DNA of 42,136 nucleotides from a virus: positions 1 to 42,136 of the IMG/VR virus record IMGVR_UViG_3300028548_000895; one strand, 5' to 3'. Below, one piece after another: positions 7,715-17,800 of this stretch. The notes beneath the pieces are model-generated. The model had not been told where the DNA came from and ran no database searches. It saw nothing but the letters and a program-made list of their open reading frames with translations. The translations under genes and the position numbers were made by a program. Each line of letters starts with the position of its first letter. Position 1 is the stretch's first letter.

Positions 7715-9489
7715 TGAAAAAGACGATCATATTCCTAGTGTCCTCTCTGTTGTTTTCTGCATTAATTTATCAGCCTACTTTGGTTGAGGTTGTAAAGCTA
7801 AGAACCTTTGATTACTTTGTTAAAACGGAAGAGCCAACGGGGGCGATAGTTCTGTTGAATCTAACTGAGTCGGATATACAGAACGAAGGGGGTTGGCCTT
7901 TCCCCCGAAAACGATTAGCAAAAATACACATAGACTTGTTAAATGCAGGGGCGGCATCTGTATCCTGGGTTGCGGTCTTTAGTGAACCTGATCGGTTCGG
8001 AGGTGATGCAAATTTTGCAGAGGCGTTATCTTATTACCCCAGTGTTATAGCCATGTTTGAGACTGACGGCTACAAAGAAATTCCTAAAACAGAAGGCACG
8101 GTAATCTTAGGCGACGACATTGGAGGAATAATCGCTAAAGGTGTTACACAGAACATTCCGAGCCTAAGAGACGTTGCTCTTCAAGGCATAGTCTCCGCAC
8201 CTGTAGACGTTGATAGTTTAGTACGGAGAATGCCATTGTTAATGCGTAGTCCTGACGGTTGGATGGCAAGTTTTGGTACTCAGCTTTTAAAGTCTGTTAC
8301 AGGCACAAGTACCTACGTTATTAAAACCAACGCCAACGGTATTCAAGAAGTGAGAGTTAAACAGTTAAACCCCATCCCGACTGATTTTGATGGTAGAGTT
8401 TGGGTTAATTGGGTTGCTCCCGCTGAAACGTCTTTATCTGAAATGGATGTAGAGGGCAAAGTGGTTATAGTTGGGACTACTGCTAAAGGCATACTCCCTC
8501 AAGTAGCCACGCCCAAAGGTCTTTTATACCCCCATCAAATACAAGCGTCACTGGCTGAAACTATTATTCATGCATCTAATAAACGTATGCCAATGATCCC
8601 AAGTGACGCAAGGCTGTATGAAATTCTCATATTCATCTTGGGGGTGTTGTTAGTATTTTTGTTTATAAACTATTTGGGAGTATATCTAGGGCTTACTTTC
8701 TCTGGACTGTCTATTGCAGGCATGGGGTTTTTAGGTTTTGTATTAATACAGCGCGGTTTCTTAGTTGACGTAACGTGGACGATGGTTTCTCAGTTTGTTG
8801 TTGCGTCTGCTACATTTTATCTTAATTATAAAGAGCAATACAAACTTAGACAGCTCATTAAAAAGCAATTTGAGCATTATCTAGACCCAAGACAGGTAAA
8901 GAGACTTCAAGAGGATCCTAGTCTCTTAACGTTAGGGGGAGAGAAACGGTACTGTACGTTCCTGTTTACTGATGTTCGTGGGTTTACGGCTTTATCTGAG
9001 CGAGTAACTCCTGAGGAAGTAACGTATATAATGAATAAAGCCCTTACAGCCCAGCAGTCGGCAGTAGCTCAGTGTTACGGGATGGTCGATAAATACATTG
9101 GCGATGCCATGATGGCTATATTCGGTGCGCCTTTAGACCTAGAGAACCACGAGGACTGGGCTATAAAATGCGCCAAACAGATACAAGTTAACATGGAGGC
9201 TCTTAACTTAGAATTTGAATCTAAAGAATTGCCTGCAATTCAAATAGGTATTGGCATTAACAGCGGATACGCCATCATTGGGAACATGGGATCACAGCAA
9301 CGTTTCGATTATACCGCTATAGGTGACGCAGTTAATACTGCCGCTAGACTTGAGTCAGCCACAAAAGAAGCGGGAACGGACTTATTGATAGGACAGACTA
9401 CTAAAGATTTATGTAGTTATACGTTAACACCGCTAAAACCAATGAAGGTAAAAGGTAAAGAAAAACCTTTAAAAATATATACTTTTTGA
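7714..9489 (+). CDS. CHASE2-domain membrane adenylate cyclase (class III)
   Basis: The 591-residue protein would make cAMP in response to a periplasmic signal. Residues about 1-20 are a TM helix; about 25-290 match a CHASE2 sensor (VLLNLTESDIQNEGGWPFPR, GKVVIVGTTAKG); three more TM segments lie at about 300-375; the catalytic domain covers about 410-591. Metal-binding D420 (FTDVRGFT) and D464 (KYIGDAMMAIFG) are present, as are the adenine-selecting pair K460 and T534 (FDYTAIGD) and the transition-state N541 and R545 (VNTAARLE). All residues for an active adenylate cyclase are there. GGAGG lies just before the ATG, which overlaps the FecR stop. FecR plus CHASE2-cyclase pairs are known as neighbours in bacteria; a phage copy is unusual. 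Confidence 0.9.
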   Translation: MKKTIIFLVSSLLFSALIYQPTLVEVVKLRTFDYFVKTEEPTGAIVLLNLTESDIQNEGGWPFPRKRLAKIHIDLLNAGAASVSWVAVFSEPDRFGGDANFAEALSYYPSVIAMFETDGYKEIPKTEGTVILGDDIGGIIAKGVTQNIPSLRDVALQGIVSAPVDVDSLVRRMPLLMRSPDGWMASFGTQLLKSVTGTSTYVIKTNANGIQEVRVKQLNPIPTDFDGRVWVNWVAPAETSLSEMDVEGKVVIVGTTAKGILPQVATPKGLLYPHQIQASLAETIIHASNKRMPMIPSDARLYEILIFILGVLLVFLFINYLGVYLGLTFSGLSIAGMGFLGFVLIQRGFLVDVTWTMVSQFVVASATFYLNYKEQYKLRQLIKKQFEHYLDPRQVKRLQEDPSLLTLGGEKRYCTFLFTDVRGFTALSERVTPEEVTYIMNKALTAQQSAVAQCYGMVDKYIGDAMMAIFGAPLDLENHEDWAIKCAKQIQVNMEALNLEFESKELPAIQIGIGINSGYAIIGNMGSQQRFDYTAIGDAVNTAARLESATKEAGTDLLIGQTTKDLCSYTLTPLKPMKVKGKEKPLKIYTF

Positions 9490-9575
9490 TATATAATCGG
9501 GGTATCAGCCGCTGTGCTGCAGTTTTACGAGATGGGCTTTAACTCGCAAATACGTGTAAACACGCAGGAGAAACA
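9490..9575 (+). promoter_or_regulatory. short intergenic region with possible promoter
   Basis: This is the only gap of note in the late region, between the cyclase and the next small gene. It contains TATAAT at 9492-9497 without a convincing -35 box, and small inverted repeats (CGAG/CTCG, and CGTGT/ACACG at about 9553-9564) just before the ribosome site. It may carry a promoter restarting transcription for the virion genes. The evidence is weak. Confidence 0.25.
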
Positions 9576-9683
9576 ATGGTTGGGGTAAATAAGAAAGCAT
9601 ACGCGAAGAAAAAAGGGAGCCGTTCGGACTTCTATATCTACACGCCCAAAGGAAAGAAACAAAAGACTAGGAGTCGATTCTAG
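9576..9683 (+). CDS. very small basic protein
   Basis: This 35-residue frame (start MVGVNKKAYAKKKGS, many Lys/Arg) has a CAGGAG ribosome site 6 bases before its ATG. Its TAG stop overlaps the GTG start of the cupin-like gene. The good ribosome site and the coupling argue that it is translated, but the length makes this uncertain. The function is unknown. Confidence 0.45.
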   Translation: MVGVNKKAYAKKKGSRSDFYIYTPKGKKQKTRSRF

Positions 9684-10231
9684 TGTCTTTAGCATTGACA
9701 ACAAGTCCTAAGTTTTCTTATCGAGAAGCTTGTGAGTTTTTTGCATATAAAGAAAAGAAAATTAAATTTCAAAATAAAATCCAAGAGTTTGAAACAGTAA
9801 TTACAAAACACTGTGAAGAAAACAATAATCAAGAGTTAAACAATCAAATGACAGGGCAAGCAGAAGGCGCTGTTACTCATAACTTTGCAGACGGACAGTA
9901 TATAAGACAAATAGTTATGCCAAAAAATTTACTAGTGTCGACTAAAATACACACTAAGAACCACCCTTTCTTTATTATGAAAGGTGAAGCCTCTATTTAT
10001 AGTGATACAGGTGTAGAGCGTATAAAAGCCCCGTATCATGGAATTACCGAAGCGGGAACAAAAAGAGTATTATATGTACACGAAGAATGTACTTTTATAA
10101 CCGTCCATAGGACTGACTGTTTAACAGTAGAAGACGTTCTTAATGAAGTTACAGTAGACGATTTTTGTGAAGTAACATTAAACGGTTTTGATACAGAACA
10201 AATAGATAATCTTATGGAACTACTAACATGA
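9683..10231 (+). CDS. cupin-fold phage protein
   Basis: The 182-residue protein starts at GTG 9683, overlapping the previous TAG. The central part (about residues 68-145) follows the small-cupin pattern found in many phage genomes next to virion genes: MPKNLLVSTKIHTKNHPFFI, a GEASIYSDTGVERIKAPY strand pair, then KRVLYVHEECTFITVHRT. Two His pairs (H91/H95 and the later VHEE/VHRT) could hold a metal or line a pocket. The ligand and role are unknown. The N-terminus is a charged helix. The stop overlaps the next gene by 4 bases (ATGA). Confidence 0.7.
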   Translation: MSLALTTSPKFSYREACEFFAYKEKKIKFQNKIQEFETVITKHCEENNNQELNNQMTGQAEGAVTHNFADGQYIRQIVMPKNLLVSTKIHTKNHPFFIMKGEASIYSDTGVERIKAPYHGITEAGTKRVLYVHEECTFITVHRTDCLTVEDVLNEVTVDDFCEVTLNGFDTEQIDNLMELLT

Positions 10232-11181
10232 CAATGGCAACTATCGCGACAGCAGTCGCAATAAACGTGGTAAGTACGCAAATCAATAAAGCTATTGCGG
10301 GAGACCCTGACCAACCCGCACAAATAGGTAGCGGTACTTCTCCTTCATTATCTCCTGGATCGTCTGAAATGGGCATAAGTCCTGTTCAGGGTAGTTCTGT
10401 TTCTAATTTTGATGCTCCTGATGAAAACCAAGAAATGATTTTACAGCAGTTAAAAGCCGCAGGAATTGATCCAGCCGATTTAGATCAATACGGCGTTGCT
10501 GGAATGGCTGTTGGTGGTTATTTAAAAAGAGGACTTGGCGGTGGTTTAGGACTTCTTGATTTTCTTGAAGTACCCCCCACCTCTTCAGGAATTGCAGGTA
10601 TTGATGTAGACTTTTCTGAACTAGCAATGCCCGACCCTGTAGATCTTTTTGAGGAACAAATGTTAGGCGAGGTGGAAGCGCCTGAATTCTCCGCGCCTGA
10701 AATCTCCGCGCCTGAGATTCTTCCCGAAGCTACTACAATGGAAAGACTTTCTGATCTTTTTGCAAGTCAAGATCCTACAGTTCAAGCAGCCTTAATGAAA
10801 GCATTAAAAAGCGGAGGGGGTACACTAGCCGAACGATTAGTAGGCGGGAAATCTAAGCGCAAAGGAAGTTTGGTTAGTACCGAAACACTTCCAGGAAACT
10901 CAAACAGAAGACGTTCCTCGTTAGAAATAAGCCCCGTATCAGGTTCTTCTGTTACTTTTGCTAACCAAGGTTCCGCTCTTCAACGACCAATGTTTATGCC
11001 TAACGGCGGTGCTATGCACGGTCCAGGAGGTCCACGAGATGATTTAATTCCTGTGATGGCAAGCAACGGAGAGTATATGCTCTCAAAAGCCGCAGTAGAC
11101 CAAGCCGGTGGTGGTAGTCATGCTATGGGTATTGCTAATTTAGAAAAATTTAATAAAGCAGGTAACAAGCGTTATGGCTAG
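10228..11181 (+). CDS. virion-associated protein with GPGGPRDDLIPVMASNGEYM tail motif
   Basis: The 317 residues are rich in Ser, Pro and Gly, with short hydrophobic patches at the N-terminus (MATIATAVAINVVS) and a Gly stretch near residue 100. The C-terminal section GGPRDDLIPVMASNGEYM then LSKAAVDQAGG is a recurring motif in phage virion-internal and tape-measure-like proteins. A small tandem unit (APEFSAPEISAPEIL) lies near residue 150. The position at the head of a run of large virion genes supports a structural role. The specific function is unknown. Confidence 0.6.
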   Translation: MTMATIATAVAINVVSTQINKAIAGDPDQPAQIGSGTSPSLSPGSSEMGISPVQGSSVSNFDAPDENQEMILQQLKAAGIDPADLDQYGVAGMAVGGYLKRGLGGGLGLLDFLEVPPTSSGIAGIDVDFSELAMPDPVDLFEEQMLGEVEAPEFSAPEISAPEILPEATTMERLSDLFASQDPTVQAALMKALKSGGGTLAERLVGGKSKRKGSLVSTETLPGNSNRRRSSLEISPVSGSSVTFANQGSALQRPMFMPNGGAMHGPGGPRDDLIPVMASNGEYMLSKAAVDQAGGGSHAMGIANLEKFNKAGNKRYG

Positions 11182-13069
11182 TAGAGAAGACCAAGAATAT
11201 TCGAGTCAGGCTCCCGCACCCTATGTAGGACAATTCCTACAACAGGGTATTTTCCCTTATGCTGATACGTTTCTAAGACAACAGTTTAATCAGATGGGAC
11301 AGGCAAATTCTAGTCCGTTCACTTATACGGGCGACAGAGTTGCTGGGTTTGACCCTAGAGAACAATACGGTATGCAAATGGCAGACCAAGCGATTGGTAG
11401 CTATAGACCTTATTTAGGAAAACAAGCTGGTTTGTTAGATGAAGCGTCAGGAATGACGAGAGGAGCGTTAAATAGAGGACAGCGTGAAATAAATCGAGGT
11501 CTTAGCGAAGGTAGAGGATTAACAAATATAGGAGCAGGACTTACAGAAGACGCTCAGTTTGGAGAGTCCGGTCGCAGTTATTTAGAAGGAGGAGTTCCTG
11601 CCTTTGGTGAGTCTCAAGATCTCACACGTACCGGAGCACCAAACTTAGAGTTAGCTCGAAGAGAAACAGCGGCGGCAACCCCTCAGTTTGGTCGAGCACG
11701 TGACGGAATGTCTAGTGCAGAACGAAGCGGTTACGGTTCTACACAAATGTATGACCCTAATTCTGCTCAAAGGTATTTTGATCCCTACGAAGATCAAGTT
11801 GTTCAACAAACAATGAAAGATGTTCGGGAAGGGCTGTCTAAAGGCGATATGGGTCTGAGAGACGAAGCTGTTAGCGGAGGAGCTTTTGGTGGTTCTCGAT
11901 CAAGAATGCGACGGGATGAGTTAGCTGAGAATACAGCACGAGGAGCCGCAGAACAAATTGCTGCGATAAGAAGTCAGGGTTACGGTTCAGCACAAAATCA
12001 AGCACAACAGGCTTTTGAATCTCAACAAGGTCGACAAGCCGGATTAGCAGGATTACAATCAGGACTAGCAGGACAAGAAGCGGGACTAGCAGGACAAGAA
12101 GGGTCTGCCGCATTAGCTAGAGGACAACAATTTGGAGCACTTTCTACTACCGAAGCTCAAAACCAATTAGCCCGAGCACAGCAGTTAGGGAGTTTAGAAG
12201 CACAACAAGCACAGGCTAAACTAAACACAGGTCAGGCATTAAACGCTTCAGAACAAGCCGCTATTGATAATCAAATGCAAAGAGGGGCGCAGTTAGGCCA
12301 AATGGGGCAACAACTATACGGTATGGGAATGCAAGGCGGTCAAGGATTGGCCGGACTTGGTATGCAAGGAGCAGGAGCGTTAAGCGGGTATGGCGGCCAG
12401 TACGGTGGTATGGCTAGTTTATTACCGCAACTCCAGCAAGGCGATATTCAGTCAATGATGGGTATGGGCGGTATGGGTCGAGGACGACAACAGTCGCTAA
12501 TGGATTTAAATTACCAAAACTTTACAGGTCAGTACAACTTGCCTATGCAAACGTTGCAAAATGTTGGAGCACTTACTGCTTCTCTCGGACCAATGGCGGG
12601 AGGCTATGGTTACGCCGGAGGCTCTCCAAGTTATGCCAGTGATTATGGTCCAAGCGGTGGTATGGGCGGTGGTACTTATGGTGCTGGTGGTCAAGGTGCT
12701 GGTGGTTATGGTAATGGTTATGGCAGTGGTAGCGGTTATGGTGGTTATGGCGGTCGTTATGGTACTCCTCCTCAATACGACCCTAGCTATGTAGCGCCTA
12801 CTAACCCAAGCGCAGGAAAGATGCCTTCACCAGCTACACTGAACAACCTTGAGGAGTTAAGAAAAAACCCTCAATACGTAACTAATGGGATGGACATAAA
12901 CTCTGGCCGTGGGATTGGGGATAATGCAGGCATGCAACCGCCACAGAATAATCAAACGCAAGGGCCAGAAAGCCTTAGAATGGGACCACAAGCCCGCGCT
13001 GTTGCTGGTGGTGATGAACCCTATAATAACCACAAGAACCTGAAACGGGCAGGACGAGGAGGACGATAA
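11174..13069 (+). CDS. Gln/Gly-rich internal virion protein
   Basis: The 631-residue protein opens with PFTYTGDRVAGFDPREQYGM, a motif I know from structural proteins of marine podoviruses, then has long helices rich in Ala, Gln and Gly (for example AGLAGLQSGLAGQEAGLAGQ near residue 300). About residues 490-540 form a Gly/Tyr-rich low-complexity tail (GGYGNGYGSGSGYGGYGG). Composition and size suit an ejected internal protein or a flexible tail component. It overlaps the upstream gene by 8 bases and the downstream gene by 1. Confidence 0.6.
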   Translation: MASREDQEYSSQAPAPYVGQFLQQGIFPYADTFLRQQFNQMGQANSSPFTYTGDRVAGFDPREQYGMQMADQAIGSYRPYLGKQAGLLDEASGMTRGALNRGQREINRGLSEGRGLTNIGAGLTEDAQFGESGRSYLEGGVPAFGESQDLTRTGAPNLELARRETAAATPQFGRARDGMSSAERSGYGSTQMYDPNSAQRYFDPYEDQVVQQTMKDVREGLSKGDMGLRDEAVSGGAFGGSRSRMRRDELAENTARGAAEQIAAIRSQGYGSAQNQAQQAFESQQGRQAGLAGLQSGLAGQEAGLAGQEGSAALARGQQFGALSTTEAQNQLARAQQLGSLEAQQAQAKLNTGQALNASEQAAIDNQMQRGAQLGQMGQQLYGMGMQGGQGLAGLGMQGAGALSGYGGQYGGMASLLPQLQQGDIQSMMGMGGMGRGRQQSLMDLNYQNFTGQYNLPMQTLQNVGALTASLGPMAGGYGYAGGSPSYASDYGPSGGMGGGTYGAGGQGAGGYGNGYGSGSGYGGYGGRYGTPPQYDPSYVAPTNPSAGKMPSPATLNNLEELRKNPQYVTNGMDINSGRGIGDNAGMQPPQNNQTQGPESLRMGPQARAVAGGDEPYNNHKNLKRAGRGGR

Positions 13070-14805
13070 TGGCTGGACCAAATCAAGGCATAGCAGGCTT
13101 TCTCCCTTTTCCAACCTTCGGCGGCGGAGAAGGTGGTGGCGTTACTCCGGTAAAGATGCCCGCAAGCCAGATGAAGTTCCCTACAGCACGAAGGATGGCG
13201 TCTAGACGCGCTCCGAAACCCGAACTAGTAGAAACCCTCGCACCGTTTATGCCTTTAGCCTTAGAAGGCATTATGGAGATGTTCTCAGACACCCCCGAAA
13301 CCCTATCGGATGCGGAGTTTTTAGACAGTAAGAATTTAAATATCTTAGAGAACCCCACAACGTTGGAGGAGGTAAAAAGCAACGAAACAGCACAAGCGCA
13401 ATTAAATGCTTATAATCTTTTTGGTGATCGTGAAGACAAAGAAGGGTTTGGTTTGAGCGATGTAGCTCAGATGCTCGTCGGTGCTTCAACTGGGCGAGGC
13501 GCGAAAGATTATGCAAGCACGTATTTAGGTCTTAGAAAAGCTAAAGAAACTGCTCGGTTAAATAAAAACAAAAATAGAAGTGCTTATATGACCTCCGCAC
13601 TTAAAGACGTAGATAACTTGCAATTTAAAAATTTCGAGGACACCGAATCTGCACGAGCAGGCGTTAATGATCCCCGTGCTGGTTTTATTGACCCTCGTGG
13701 TGAAATTTATGTGATGAATGATGAAAGAACAGGCTATGTAAATGTAAAAAGTTTGGAGGGAAATTGGATAGAACAAAAATATAAGCCAACAACCGATTTA
13801 GCTACTCAAATGAAAGACCCCCGTTTAACTGAGTTAAAAAAACATCAGTCAGATCTTTCTGCGAAAGATAACGCATTAATAGCAACAATCACTCTTACTA
13901 ATGGAATGGTTAAAATGCTTGATAAAGGTATTAAAGATCCATCACAAAACCCTTTAACACTAGTGACAAATATTGGTAGTTTCCTCAAAACTGCAGAATC
14001 TAACGCAAAAGGGGCTTTGGCTTATGTGGGGGGTGGCACTTTAGAGAATGCTTTTGCCTCCCGTGGGGCTATTGGGGGTTCAGACGGTAGAGAAGGTAAT
14101 GGTGAACTGGCTGGAATGCTGTACAACGCGGTACAATCTGGTGATGACCAACAAATGAAAATAGCTATGGAGGCTTTTGAAAACGGTAATGATGGCGTTA
14201 ACTTTAAGGCTTCGCTAGGAGATATGGCCTATAACGATGTAAGAACTAGAGCTACTATGTTACAATTAGCATATGCTGCCGCAGCGGCTAACGGACAAAC
14301 AGGTAGAACCCTGTCTGATAAAGATTTAGCATTTCACCTACAAATGGTTGGTTTTGGAGCGACTCAAGACGCACAAACGGCTAAAGATAATATTTTAACT
14401 TTTATTGATACCTTAGTTAGACAAACAGATAACGTAGTGATGGGAACTATTTCTAAGAACAGCTTGAATGCTGGTCAATACCCCTTAGACGATAATTTAT
14501 TCACTTCTATTATTGGGGGGTATTGGGACACTGCAGAGAGGAGGATGATAAAGAATCCTGAAAATCCAAGGGGGTTAGACGGAACTGTTCCTAAGTTTAT
14601 AGAGGTGCGTGATTATACAAAACCACAAGGGTATGAGTTTAAAAACTTTTACACTCGTTATGGTGAAATCCCCGATATTGAACTTTATCAAAAGCATAAA
14701 CGACGGGCAGGAACTGAGTTTGATTCTAGTGGAGCGACAACAGCAGTAAGCCCAAGTGCTAGATTAAATGAAGATCTTCAAGCTATAGAGGATTTGTACA
14801 AGTAA
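13069..14805 (+). CDS. large virion/ejection-type protein
   Basis: The 578-residue, mostly helical and charged protein has a Gly/Pro-rich N-terminus (FLPFPTFGGGEGGG). No catalytic motif is recognised. It sits in the middle of an overlapping block of big genes without enzymatic signatures, as expected for DNA-ejection or internal virion proteins of podoviruses. Start and stop both overlap neighbours as TAATG. The call is by position and composition only. Confidence 0.5.
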   Translation: MAGPNQGIAGFLPFPTFGGGEGGGVTPVKMPASQMKFPTARRMASRRAPKPELVETLAPFMPLALEGIMEMFSDTPETLSDAEFLDSKNLNILENPTTLEEVKSNETAQAQLNAYNLFGDREDKEGFGLSDVAQMLVGASTGRGAKDYASTYLGLRKAKETARLNKNKNRSAYMTSALKDVDNLQFKNFEDTESARAGVNDPRAGFIDPRGEIYVMNDERTGYVNVKSLEGNWIEQKYKPTTDLATQMKDPRLTELKKHQSDLSAKDNALIATITLTNGMVKMLDKGIKDPSQNPLTLVTNIGSFLKTAESNAKGALAYVGGGTLENAFASRGAIGGSDGREGNGELAGMLYNAVQSGDDQQMKIAMEAFENGNDGVNFKASLGDMAYNDVRTRATMLQLAYAAAAANGQTGRTLSDKDLAFHLQMVGFGATQDAQTAKDNILTFIDTLVRQTDNVVMGTISKNSLNAGQYPLDDNLFTSIIGGYWDTAERRMIKNPENPRGLDGTVPKFIEVRDYTKPQGYEFKNFYTRYGEIPDIELYQKHKRRAGTEFDSSGATTAVSPSARLNEDLQAIEDLYK

Positions 14806-17800
14806 TGGACGTTACTGATCAACAACGGGTAGATGAATTTTACCAGCTGAGAAATGAAGCCGCTTCGTTATTAGCTAAACAGACGTTAAAAGATAACCCG
14901 AACGTTACTTATGGTCAGTTATTGTCTCCAAAAGAATTAGAACTAGCTACGCATATATACAGTCCTGAAATTAAAACTAGGGCTTCTCAACTATATACTC
15001 CTGAAGAAATTAAACTAATAGAAACATCTGTTAATTGGGAAAAAAGAGTTAAGCCGTATAACCGAGCGCCTATCGAATACGATATGTCTGAACGTCATCC
15101 AGAGTATCAGGCGCGTTTAGATACTTACAACGCCCCACAGAACGCTGAACTTCGCGCGATGGAGAATGCTGTTCCAGGAAGTAGATACAATATTCTTGAC
15201 TTACGTGAAGTTGATAAAAGAACCGCCCCTATCTCTCCTATTGGGTTAGATAAATCACGAAAAATAGCCTCTCTTGGTTTTGATCCAGCAAACGAATTAA
15301 CGTTTGACGATCCTGAAATTGGTAGAGGCTTCAGAACTAAAGTCGCTCTAGGTCCACGTAAAATGACCATAGACGATTATAAATTTGTAGGCAAACAACA
15401 CGGGCTAGACGGTGAGTATCAGTATGTAAGCCCCAGCGATCCTTCATTAGGCGTTGCTTATAGAGCCAAAGGGGAAGAGAATTTCCAATTAATAAACACT
15501 CCGGCAGTAACAGGAGAAGATTTTTATAAATTTTTAGTCCAAGAAGCTCCTGCGATAGCGGGAGATATCGCATTAACCGTTTATGGTAGCAAGAAGTTTT
15601 CAACACCGCTGGGCTTGACAGGAGGGTTGTTAGCAAAAACAGGGAAAGTTATAAAGATGTCTGGAATGTCTGCTGTTGGTGCGGCAGGAGGCGATCTTTT
15701 GCGGTTAATCGCGGGTAGCGCAATGGGTGCTCACGATAGAGATCTAGATGAGATGTTAAAAGAATCCGGAGTAATAGGCGCTTGGGCGTTTGCTGGAACT
15801 GCTGGAATATCTTTAAGTGCCGCCGCCATCAAAAAAGCGTGGGCGTCAATAACAAGAACAGATATTCCCCCCGAGTTTTATGAACGAATAGATGACGCGT
15901 TACAAAACGCAAGAAATTCTGAAAGAGGTATAGATACTCCTGGTGTTTTATATGGAGATGAAATATCGGTAAAACAAATACGAGAACAAATGCAAGAACT
16001 TTCTGATAAATTTGGTGCAGAGTTTAAAGGAAACTACAACCCTTCAATACCGTCACAGGCCGGAACAACGGATGCGGCTGATTTAGAAGTCATGTTTTTA
16101 AAATATGCTGACGATCCTAAATTAAGAGAACTTTACAGCGAAATAAAAAACGGCAACCAAGAAGTTATCGATGAGTTTGTAAGAACTTTAAACGATAAGA
16201 TAGGACCAGATATCGGAACAGGTACTGCAACAGGGGCGACAGTTTCTGAAAGTCTTAGAGTAATGGCGCAACGTGATGTCGATCTTTTTGAAGATCAAGC
16301 CTACGATATGATTGATATTGTAAGACGACAAGTTGGTGGTGCGGATGATGCGGCTGTTGCGGGACAAAGCGTGCTTAGACAAGTGGACAACCCACAAGCG
16401 TCTAGTGGTCCAATATTTGAAAGAACACAAAAACGAATACAACAAATTAGAAAAGGCTATTTAGAGCCTTATAACAAGGCTTGGGATGATGCGTTAAACA
16501 ATCCAGAATACGCAAATTTAAAAACGGGTGCAGGCTATACAAGAACAGCTACTGATAAATGGTTAAACCAACGGAAAGGTGACGCAAGTGGACTTTTCCG
16601 TGCAGCAAATGCTGACGAATCGGTTAGAGCGTTATACGATATGATCCCATCGGGTCCTCAAAACACCTTAAACAGGTTGCGCGGAAGAGGTAAAAAAGGT
16701 TTCGAATCTCCTGACTTTACTATTGGGGAACTAAACAACGCTAGAGTTGCTATAAATGATTTTGCTGCTAATCTTCCAGAGGGCAAAAAAAGTCTTGAAA
16801 AACTAGCGTATGAGTTAGAACATGGTTTAGCTGATCAAATGAATAGGTTAGTGAGAGAAGGTGCTTCTAAGAAGTTTGGCATCCCTATGTCTCAGAAAGT
16901 AAAACTAAACAAAAAGATCCAAGAAACGGGCTATGGTGATGATTTAAGACAGGCATGGAGTTCACAAAAAGAAGCCTTAGAATTATCTAACAGTCAATCA
17001 ATTCGTTCTATTTTACAACAACGTCCTGAAAAAGTAGCTCAGTCTCTATTTGAGACGACAGCTAAAGGAAGCAGTAAAAACACACCTGTTGATGACTTAA
17101 TGAAAGTATTACGAAAAGAGGGTTCAGATGAAGTATTACAAATACAGGAAGGTCTTGCCGCGTATATACAAAGAGAAGTTCTGGATAGTCCTGGATCAAC
17201 ACCATTACAAATAGCCAAAAACTACCGGAATTTCATAAAAGAACACGAAGGAACACTAAAAGCCGTCTTTGGTGATAAAAAATTCCGTTCACGTTTTATG
17301 CGGGGAACTAAGCAATTTGATAGAAATGTCATTGGTGGCTTGAAAAAAATAGAAAATGATATACTTACAATAGAAGCACGGTTTGGTATGTCTAAGGCAG
17401 GAGACCCTGATAAACGAGTAACTAATATTGTTGAGAGTATTTTATCTACGGGTAAAACTCAAAAACAATCGGGTATTGTTTTAGAGGATGTTGAATACCT
17501 ACGTTCTATTTTAAAAGACAATCCTGAGTTAGAAGAACAAGTTGCTCAAGTAACTAAACGATTTCTTTTACAAGATATTATCAAACCCAGACAAGGCACA
17601 GGTGGTGCTTACGTTTTAGATGACCAAGCATTAACTAGATTATTGACTGAAGGTTTCGGTCCTGCTGATATTGCAGGACCAAGATTAACTTTCGATAACT
17701 TCATGATTCCTTTGTTAGGTAAAGAAGGTAAAGACTTTGTAAAAAATCTCAAAGTATTGAATGACATGGTTCAACGAGAACTGGGGGCATTACCCTCGCA

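Noticed and set aside
4763-9489. The curli-like cassette as a host contamination or chimeric join
   Set aside because: Genes on both sides overlap the cassette or sit within short gaps, base composition looks the same, and the flanking genes are phage-like.
12561-12794. 77-residue Val/Met-rich plus-strand frame and the matching Thr/Ile-rich minus-strand frame at 12506-12775
   Set aside because: Both come from reading the Gly/Tyr repeat of the virion protein in other frames; there is no ribosome site.
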